This document shows, piece by piece, positions 6,754-12,263 of a DNA stretch of 12,263 nucleotides. Origin of the DNA: an uncultured Nocardioides sp. (GTDB lineage: Bacteria > Actinomycetota > Actinomycetes > Propionibacteriales > Nocardioidaceae); contig NZ_CAMPGZ010000127.1 of assembly GCF_946885725.1 (NCBI RefSeq), positions 1-12,263 of the forward strand. Direction: 5' to 3'. The translations under genes were made by a program, and so were the position numbers. Numbering within the stretch: the stretch's first letter is position 1; each line of letters begins with the position of its first letter. The notes under the pieces are model-generated. The model did no database searches. It saw only the letters and a program-made list of their open reading frames with translations, and was not told where the DNA came from.

Positions 6754-6810
6754 CGAGGGGTCAGTTGTGTCGCGACACGCCGCCGACGAGGCTGATTTAG
6801 TGACTCCTCG
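6754..6810 (+). repeat. 57-bp palindromic repeat element, copy 1 (intergenic)
   Basis: The element starts CGAGGGGTCA and ends TGACTCCTCG. These 10-base ends are inverted repeats with one mismatch, which becomes a G-U pair in RNA. A perfect 12-base palindrome, GTGTCGCGACAC, lies at 6767-6778. The reverse complement of 7161-7217 matches 54 of 57 positions, and the match stops abruptly at both ends. The copy lies between the convergent bioN and acVLRF1 genes. No target duplication is evident. The size and terminal repeats suggest a small non-autonomous mobile or palindromic element; no transposase is in the window. Confidence 0.85.
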
Positions 6811-6871
6811 CGCGTGTTTGAGGGTTGTCGCACCCCTGCCTGAGGTGGCCGCGCTCGGGCGTCTCCCTGCG

Positions 6872-7759
6872 CTATTGCGCGGAGGTGAGGGTGATCTGGA
6901 GGGAGCGGGCGGTGGCGATGGCGTCGTCGAGTACGGCGCGTCGGGGGTCGGGGACGGGGAGCCACGGGTCGACGACGAGATCACGGAGCGGGGCGAGCCG
7001 GCGGTCCTCCAGCACGATGTCCACGGCCTGGCGGTCTCCCCCGACCACCAGGGCCTCCAGCCCAGGACGGGCGCCCAACCCAGGCCGGCCTTGGACACCA
7101 GGACGGCCTTGGACGCCAGGACGGCCTTCCCGAGCAGGACGGGCTTCCAGCCCAGGACGCCGAGGAGTCAGTAATTCAGCCTCGTCGGCGGCGTGTCGCG
7201 ACACAACCGACCCCTCGCCAGACCCTGCCCGAGCGCTGTCGGCGGAAGCTGAGTCAGCTCCCGGGCCGAGCCACACCGCACCTCGGGGGTCGGTGCGCGG
7301 GGTGATGGGCCCGGCCACGCCGGCGTCTCCGCACAGGATCCGGGCGGCGTGGTCGGCGGCGGCCTCGTAGGCCTGGCGGGCCTGGTTGTCGCGGCGGCGG
7401 GCGAAGCGCTGCTGGGACTGGCCGCCGGCCTTGGTGCGGCCCTGGACGTGCCGCTGGCCGACCTTGGACGCGACGACGTGGTCCGACCCGTCCAGCAGGG
7501 CAACAGCGAAGCCGCCCTTGCGCACGAGCAGCACGCCCCAGGTCAGCGGGGAAGCGGCCGCCGAGGCGACCGAAGCAGGATCGGGCGGGCCGGAGTACGA
7601 CCGCCCGAACGGCAGCACGGCCGACGCGGACTCCCCGTCGTCGGCCGTGAGGCTCAGCCGGCCGTCGACCACGTCGAAGATGGTCGGGCCGTGCCGGGTG
7701 ATGAAGTTGTCGCACCAGCGCACCAGCCGCTCGGGCGGCACCGCGACGGTGCGGGTCAT
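6872..7759 (-). CDS. acVLRF1-family peptidyl-tRNA hydrolase with a repeat-derived insertion
   Basis: The 295-residue product resembles the actinobacterial VLRF1 (Vms1/eRF1-like) family, thought to cleave peptidyl-tRNA on stalled ribosomes. The N-terminal VPPERLVRWCDNFITRHG block is typical. The catalytic loop is GRTKAGGQSQQRFARRRDNQ, with GGQ at 112-114 analogous to release-factor GGQ. The domain resumes with LVVGGDRQAVDIVLEDRRLAPL at 238-259 and VPDPRRAVLDDA. Family members run, from memory, near 210 residues. The excess is an Ala/Gly/Pro-rich stretch at about 148-233 that includes the 57-bp element (181-200) and six RPG hexapeptides (201-236). The frame is intact and both catalytic and C-terminal parts survive, so it may be functional. 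ATG 7759 lies 12 bases after the sufT stop with no clear Shine-Dalgarno, so co-transcription with suf is likely. Confidence 0.8.
   Translation of the reverse strand: MTRTVAVPPERLVRWCDNFITRHGPTIFDVVDGRLSLTADDGESASAVLPFGRSYSGPPDPASVASAAASPLTWGVLLVRKGGFAVALLDGSDHVVASKVGQRHVQGRTKAGGQSQQRFARRRDNQARQAYEAAADHAARILCGDAGVAGPITPRTDPRGAVWLGPGADSASADSARAGSGEGSVVSRHAADEAELLTPRRPGLEARPAREGRPGVQGRPGVQGRPGLGARPGLEALVVGGDRQAVDIVLEDRRLAPLRDLVVDPWLPVPDPRRAVLDDAIATARSLQITLTSAQ
7052..7159 (-). repeat. 18-bp minisatellite, six units, coding for RPG hexapeptides
   Basis: Six 18-base units run head to tail in frame with the acVLRF1 gene. On the minus strand each encodes RPG[LV]xx, except one unit that reads RPAREG. 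The first and last units both read RPGLEA, and the two middle units both read RPGVQG. On the plus strand the shared core is CCAGGACGGCCTT. The array ends one base from the 57-bp element at 7161. Such arrays change copy number by slippage, here by whole hexapeptides without frameshift. Confidence 0.85.
7161..7217 (-). repeat. 57-bp palindromic repeat element, copy 2 (inside acVLRF1 coding sequence)
   Basis: This is the reverse complement of the copy at 6754-6810, with three differences. It includes the GTGTCGCGACAC palindrome (7193-7204) and the inverted-repeat ends. Read in the acVLRF1 frame it gives SVVSRHAADEAELLTPR and neighbouring residues (181-200), with no stop. It contains a TTA leucine codon (7172-7174), rare in genomes of this composition. 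Its length is a multiple of three, so it could enter a gene without shifting the frame. Confidence 0.85.
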
Positions 7760-7771
7760 CGAGCGGGACGC

Positions 7772-8149
7772 TCAGACGTTGAAGCCGAGCGCGCGCAGCT
7801 GCTCGCGGCCGTCCTCGGTGATCTTGTCCGGGCCCCACGGCGGCATCCAGACCCAGTTGATCGCGACGTCGTTGACCAGGCCCTCGAGCGCCTGCTCGGT
7901 CTGGTCGGTGATCACGTCGGTCAGCGGGCAGGCCGCCGAGGTCAGCGTCATGTCGAGCACGACGTTGGTCTGCTCGTCGAGGTGTACGCCGTAGACGAGG
8001 CCGAGGTCGACCACGTTGATGCCGAGCTCCGGGTCGACGACGTCCTTCATCGCCTCGGTGACGTCCTCGACGGTGGTCGTCGTAGTGCCACCGGCGGTGT
8101 CCACCTCGGGCAGGTCGGCGTGCGGGTTCTCGGTCATCTTCTCCGTCAT
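7772..8149 (-). CDS. sufT: SufT, MIP18/DUF59 iron-sulfur assembly factor
   Basis: This 125-residue protein of the MIP18 (DUF59, PaaD-like) family helps mature iron-sulfur proteins. Landmarks are DPELGINVVDLGLVYGV (39-55), the MTLTSAACPL block with the conserved Cys74, and PPWGPDKIT near the C-terminus. A Thr/acidic N-terminal tail of about 25 residues precedes the domain. ATG 8149 is chosen because it overlaps the sufU stop as ATGA and has the best ribosome-binding site in the window. It is the last recognised suf gene of the operon, with the acVLRF1 gene 12 bases beyond. Confidence 0.93.
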   Translation of the reverse strand: MTEKMTENPHADLPEVDTAGGTTTTTVEDVTEAMKDVVDPELGINVVDLGLVYGVHLDEQTNVVLDMTLTSAACPLTDVITDQTEQALEGLVNDVAINWVWMPPWGPDKITEDGREQLRALGFNV

Positions 8150-8607
8150 CGTGCCTCCTCCTTCTCAACCGCCTGGGCGGTCGCGTCCTTCCACGCCATC
8201 CACGACAGCAGCGCGCACTTCACGCGGGCCGGGAACTTGGCCACGCCCGCGAAGGCGATGCCGTCCTCCAGGCGGTCCTCGTCCGGTTCCACCGTGCCAC
8301 GGCCCTGCATGAGGGCAAGGAACTCCTCGTGCAGCTCCGACGCCTCGGCGACCGTCTTGCCGATGACCAGGTCGGTCATCACCGAGGCAGAGGCCTGGCT
8401 GATCGAGCACCCCTCGGCGTCGTACGACACGTCCTCGACGACCGCGTCGGCGCCGTCACCGGACAGGTGCACGCGCAGCGTCACCTCGTCGCCGCACGTG
8501 GGGTTCACGTGGTGCACCTCCGCCTCGTAGGGCTCGCGGAGCCCCTTGTGGTGGGGGTTCTTGTAGTGGTCCAGGATGATCTCCTGGTACAGGCTGTCGA
8601 GATCCAT
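8146..8607 (-). CDS. sufU: SufU, zinc-dependent sulfurtransferase for SufS
   Basis: This 153-residue SufU accepts persulfide sulfur from the cysteine desulfurase SufS. The N-terminal LYQEIILDHYKNPHHKG is the IscU/SufU signature. The zinc ligands are all present: Cys38 and Asp40 in TCGDE, Cys67 in GCSIS, and Cys131 in KCALLSW. The region between the second and third cysteine has the extra segment that separates SufU from IscU. ATG 8607 shares its A with the sufS stop codon (TGATG). A longer open frame upstream in this reading frame is a shadow of sufS. It is followed directly by sufT. Confidence 0.95.
   Translation of the reverse strand: MDLDSLYQEIILDHYKNPHHKGLREPYEAEVHHVNPTCGDEVTLRVHLSGDGADAVVEDVSYDAEGCSISQASASVMTDLVIGKTVAEASELHEEFLALMQGRGTVEPDEDRLEDGIAFAGVAKFPARVKCALLSWMAWKDATAQAVEKEEAR
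8154..8163 (-). promoter_or_regulatory. Strong Shine-Dalgarno for sufT
   Basis: On the minus strand AAGGAGGAGG ends 4 bases before the sufT ATG at 8149, and its AAGGAGG core is 7 bases away. It lies inside the last codons of sufU. This lets sufT be initiated independently of the overlapping upstream gene and fixes the start choice. Confidence 0.7.
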
Positions 8608-9894
8608 CAGCCCACCCGGAAGTAGCGCTTGGTGTACTCCAGCCCCTCGACCAGCGCGTCGATCTCGGCCGGCGTCGTGTAGAGGTACGACGACATCCGG
8701 GTCGAGCTCTGCACGCCGAACCGCTTGTGGGCCGGCTTGGCGCAGTGGTGCCCGGCGCGCACGGCGACACCGCGCGAGTCCAGCACCTGGGCCACGTCGT
8801 GCGGGTGCACGCCGTCGAGCTCGAACGAGATCGCGCCACCGCGCAGGGTCGCGCCGGTCGGCCCGAGGATCGTCAGCCCGGAGATGGAACGAAGCCCCTC
8901 GAGCGCGTAGGCGGTGATCGCCTCCTCGTGAGCGCGCACGGCCTCCATGCCCACGGCGCCGAGGTAGTCGACGGCCGCGCCGAGACCCACGGCCTCGACG
9001 ATCGGCGGAGTGCCGGCCTCGAACTTGTGCGGGATCGGCGCGTACGTCGACCGCTCCATCGACACGGTCGCGATCATCTCCCCGCCACCGAGGAACGGCG
9101 GCAGCTGCTCGAGCAGCGAGGCGCGGCCCCACAGCACGCCGATGCCGGTGGGGCCGGTCACCTTGTGGCCGGTGAAGGCCAGGAAGTCCGGGCGCTCCGC
9201 CTCGTCCATCGCGGCCAGGTTCACCGGCATCTGCGGCACCGCCTGCGCGGCGTCGACCACGACGACCGCGCCGACCTCGTGCGCGCGCCGGGCGATCTCG
9301 GCGACCGGGTTGATGGTGCCGAGCGCGTTGGACACCCACGTCAGCGACACGATCTTGGTGCGCTCGTTGATGAGCTCGTCGAGCTGCGACAGGTCGAGCA
9401 GTCCGTCGTCGGTGATCGAGAACCAGCGCAGCTTCGCGCCGGTGCGCTCGGTGAGCAGCTGCCACGGGACGATGTTGGAGTGGTGCTCCATCTCGGTGAT
9501 GACGACCTCGTCGCCCTCGCCGAGCTGCAGGTCACCGCGCGCCCACGCGAACGTGTTGGCGACGAGGTTGAGCGCCTCGGAGGCGTTCTTGGTGAAGATC
9601 ACCTCGTCGCGCGACGGCGCGCCGATGAAGGCCGCGACCTTGTCGCGGGCACCCTCGAACGCCGCCGTCGACTCCGCACCGAGCTGGTGCATGGCGCGGG
9701 CGACGTTGGCGTTGTGCCGCTCGAGGTGGTCGACCATCGCGTCGACCACCACCTGCGGCTTCTGCGAGGTGTTGGCGCTGTCGAGGTACACCAGCGGCTT
9801 CCCGTCGGCCACCGTGCGCGACAGGATCGGGAAGTCCGCCCGGATCAGCTCGAGCCCGGGCAGCAGGCCGGCGAGGCCCCCGGACAGCTGCGAA

Positions 9895-9917
<23 letters not shown>
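8607..9917 (-). CDS. sufS: SufS, cysteine desulfurase
   Basis: This 436-residue class V aminotransferase-fold, PLP-dependent enzyme removes sulfur from cysteine as a persulfide for cluster assembly. The EMEHHSN motif (142-148) stacks on PLP, and the Schiff-base lysine is Lys252 in FTGHKVTGPTGIG. The persulfide cysteine is Cys392 in RAGHHCAKP, followed by the group II STRMSSYLYTT block. ATG 9917 gives a 25-residue leader before the conserved IRADFPIL start. It has a GAGG motif just upstream and overlaps the end of sufC by 23 bases. Placement between sufC and sufU is as in other actinobacterial Suf operons. Confidence 0.95.
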
Positions 9918-10643
<726 letters not shown>

Positions 10644-10647
<4 letters not shown>

Positions 10648-10979
10648 GCGGGGGTGACTCCGTTCAGGGTGGTCTCGGTGTCGACGTACACGTCATCGCC
10701 GCGTACCTCGACGGGGAAGGTGGCAACCGGCTCGGTCGCCGGCAGTCCGGTGGGCTTGCCGGTGCGGAGGTCGAAGCGCGAGCCGTGCAGCCAGCACTCC
10801 ACCGTGCAGTCCTCGACGTCGCCCTCGGACAGGGCGATCGCGGCGTGGCTGCACTGGTCCTGGATCGCGAAGAACTCGTCGCCGTGCCGCGCGATCGCGA
10901 TCTCGTAGTCGCCGGCGAGCACCCCCAGCGGGGTGTCCTCCGGGACCTCGCTCACCGAGCAGACGCGCTCCCAGCTCAC
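10644..10979 (-). CDS. Rieske-type [2Fe-2S] ferredoxin in the suf operon
   Basis: This 111-residue soluble Rieske ferredoxin has the cluster ligands Cys43-x-His45 and Cys62-x-x-His65, 16 residues apart, in the CSHAAIALSEGD...CWLHGSRFD arrangement of dioxygenase-type ferredoxins. It has no membrane anchor. GTG 10979 overlaps the sufD stop as GTGA, and its own stop overlaps sufC. Automatic annotation often labels such genes as a phenylpropionate dioxygenase ferredoxin subunit, but no oxygenase is nearby. Its fixed place between sufD and sufC suggests a redox role in cluster building or use. That role is inferred. Confidence 0.93.
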
Positions 10980-12157
10980 GACACGAGCTCCTTGAGCACG
11001 TTCTTCGCGAGCTCGGTCTCGACCGTGGCCATCAGCTTCTCCTCCAGCGCCGGGACGCCGACCTTGCGGATCAGGTCGTTGAAGAAGCCGTGCACGACGA
11101 GGCGCTGCGCCTCCTCCTCCGGTACGCCGCGCGAACGGAGGTAGAACAGCTGCTCGTCGTCGAACCGGGCGGTCGCCGACGCGTGGCCGGCGCCCTCGAT
11201 CTCGCCGGTCTCGATCTCGAGGTTCGGGATCGAGTCGGCCTGGCAGCCGTCGGTGAGCACGAGGTTGCGGTTCTCCTCGTAGGTCTCGATGCCCTCGGCG
11301 ACCTTGCGGATCAGCACGTTGCCGACCCAGACCGTGTGCGCCTTGTCGCCCTGGAGCGCGCCCTTGTAGGTCACGTGGCTCTTGGTGCGCGGCGCGTCGT
11401 GGTCGACGAACAGCCGGTGCTCGAGGTGCTGGCCCTCGTCGGCGAAGTAGAGCCCGAGCAGCTCGGCCTCGCCGCCAGGCCCGGCGTAGGACGCGTTGGC
11501 GTTGACCCGCACGACGGACCCGCCGAACGAGATCATCACGTGCTTGTAGCGCGCGTCGCGGCCGACCTTGGCCTCGTGCGTCCCCACGTGCACGGCGTCG
11601 TCGTCCCAGTCCTGCAGGGACACCACGGTCACGTCGGCACCGTCGCCGACGACGACCTCGAGGTTGCCGGCGTGCACGCCGGAGCCGCGGTGGTCGAGCA
11701 CGAAGGTGAACTTGGAGTGCGTGCCCGCCTCGAGAACGGTGTGCGCGTTGCTGCGCTTGCCCGCGACGCCGGTGACGGTCAGGCCGAGCGGCTCGTCGAG
11801 CACGGTGTCGGCCGGGACCTTCACGTGCAGGGCCTCGGGCGTGTTCTTCGACGCCACCGCGGAGGCGCGGTCGTCGGGCACCAGCGCCTTCCCGCGGGGC
11901 GCCTGCCCCGGGGCGAGCGTGCCCACGAAGAACTCCGCGGGGCCGCTGGTCTCGTACGTCGCCGCACCCTCGTCGCTCGGCGCGTCGTCGAGCGCGCCGG
12001 CGAGGCGCTTGAGCGGCGTGAACCGCCAGATCTCCTCGCGCCCGGTGGGCACCGGGTGGTCGTCGAGGTCGAACGAGGACACCGGGTGCAGGTGGGACTG
12101 CACCGGTGACTGCTCGAGGGCGGACTCCACGCTCTCGCGTGCGTCGGTCACGGTCAC
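10976..12157 (-). CDS. sufD: SufD, scaffold subunit of SufBCD
   Basis: This SufBD-family beta-helix protein forms the scaffold with SufB and SufC. The N-terminal HPVPTGREEIWRFTPLKRL block is typical, as is the C-terminal GAGHASATARFDDEQLFYLR signature followed by AQRLVVHGFFNDLIRKV. GTG 12157 gives 393 residues opening MTVTDARESVESALEQ and is my preferred start. The same frame is open back to GTG 12217 (413 residues), and GTG 12151 is also possible. The extra 20 residues of the long form would be translated from sequence that folds into hairpins, and they look unlike the domain, so I consider them less likely. The gene follows sufB in the operon and overlaps the Rieske gene. Confidence 0.93.
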   Translation of the reverse strand: MTVTDARESVESALEQSPVQSHLHPVSSFDLDDHPVPTGREEIWRFTPLKRLAGALDDAPSDEGAATYETSGPAEFFVGTLAPGQAPRGKALVPDDRASAVASKNTPEALHVKVPADTVLDEPLGLTVTGVAGKRSNAHTVLEAGTHSKFTFVLDHRGSGVHAGNLEVVVGDGADVTVVSLQDWDDDAVHVGTHEAKVGRDARYKHVMISFGGSVVRVNANASYAGPGGEAELLGLYFADEGQHLEHRLFVDHDAPRTKSHVTYKGALQGDKAHTVWVGNVLIRKVAEGIETYEENRNLVLTDGCQADSIPNLEIETGEIEGAGHASATARFDDEQLFYLRSRGVPEEEAQRLVVHGFFNDLIRKVGVPALEEKLMATVETELAKNVLKELVS

Positions 12158-12188
12158 TTCTGTCGTGTCACTTTCTTGCTCGGGGGCA

Positions 12189-12227
12189 GGTGGTCTCACG
12201 CCCGTCGGGGCGACCACCCGGACGGGC
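12189..12227 (-). promoter_or_regulatory. Overlapping, mutually exclusive hairpins between sufB and sufD
   Basis: Two perfect 7-bp inverted repeats interleave. GGTGGTC (12189-12195) pairs with GACCACC (12212-12218), and GCCCGTC (12200-12206) pairs with GACGGGC (12221-12227). They cannot form together. The first is extended by an inner 4-bp GCCC/GGGC stem. No T-run follows in the minus-strand direction, so neither looks like an intrinsic terminator. They may tune sufD translation or protect mRNA ends; chance is possible at this GC content. Confidence 0.35.
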
Positions 12228-12241
12228 GGGGCGGGGCCGGG

Positions 12242-12263
12242 TCAGCCGACCGCGCCCTCCATC
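12242..12263 (-). CDS. sufB: SufB, last codons only (rest outside window)
   Basis: On the minus strand the window edge carries codons for MEGAVG followed by TGA (12244-12242). The ending -MEGAVG is the familiar C-terminus of actinobacterial SufB, and the position directly before sufD is where sufB belongs. Only about seven codons are visible, so the call rests on that ending plus context. Confidence 0.75.

Noticed and set aside
7052..7159. CRISPR-like regular repeats
   Set aside because: The units are contiguous 18-mers without spacers, and they code in frame with the acVLRF1 gene.
6734..7174. Plus-strand open frame across the acVLRF1 3' end
   Set aside because: It is antisense to a recognisable protein, has low-complexity Gly/Arg/Asp-rich composition, and lacks domain motifs.
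6754..7217. Insertion sequence with the two 57-bp copies as its ends
   Set aside because: Nothing between the copies encodes a transposase; the interval is the 3' part of acVLRF1.
7247..7259. Palindrome AGCTGA-G-TCAGCT as an operator
   Set aside because: It lies inside the acVLRF1 coding sequence, far from any start, and is a single copy. It is more likely part of the insertion's composition.
8608..9465. Long N-terminal extension of sufU
   Set aside because: The extension is a second reading frame of sufS with arginine-rich nonsense. SufU starts at the ATG that shares a base with the sufS stop.

Overview
This window comes from a high-GC actinobacterium. Third codon positions are almost all G or C, GTG starts are common, stop/start overlaps are tight, and the Suf operon has the actinobacterial order with a Rieske ferredoxin between sufD and sufC. 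The gene content resembles Nocardioides and relatives, but that placement is from memory of family content, not from a search.

Layout: 2-766 (+) is the 3' part of a secreted or membrane-anchored neutral zinc metallopeptidase (YpfJ type). It converges on a complete MraY (780-1862, -) that is not in a division/cell-wall cluster here. Divergent from MraY is a small winged-helix-like protein of unknown role (1931-2566, +), with a TANNNT box just before its ATG that suggests a leaderless transcript. Positions 2645-6633 (+) hold a biotin-uptake operon: bioY, a shortened AMP-forming acyl ligase, a thiolase-like protein, and the ECF ATPase and transmembrane genes bioM and bioN. bioY also appears leaderless. 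The bioY-ligase-thiolase order is that of Bacillus subtilis yhfU-yhfT-yhfS. In this copy the ligase lacks most of its N-terminal domain and the thiolase lacks its second catalytic cysteine.

The rest reads on the minus strand as one iron-sulfur assembly operon, from right to left: the last codons of sufB, then sufD, a Rieske ferredoxin, sufC, sufS, sufU and sufT. Most of these genes overlap by 1 to 23 bases. Twelve bases after sufT comes a gene for an acVLRF1-type peptidyl-tRNA hydrolase (ribosome rescue).

The most unusual signal is in and beside the acVLRF1 gene. A 57-bp element with 10-bp terminal inverted repeats and a central perfect palindrome is present twice in opposite orientation, with 54 of 57 positions identical. 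One copy is intergenic (6754-6810). The other lies inside the coding sequence (7161-7217) and is read in frame as 19 codons, including a TTA. It abuts an 18-bp, six-unit minisatellite encoding RPG-type hexapeptides. Together they sit in an apparent insertion of about 85 residues in an enzyme that otherwise looks intact. This resembles the in-gene palindromic elements known from Rickettsia, and it is the best candidate here for something undescribed.
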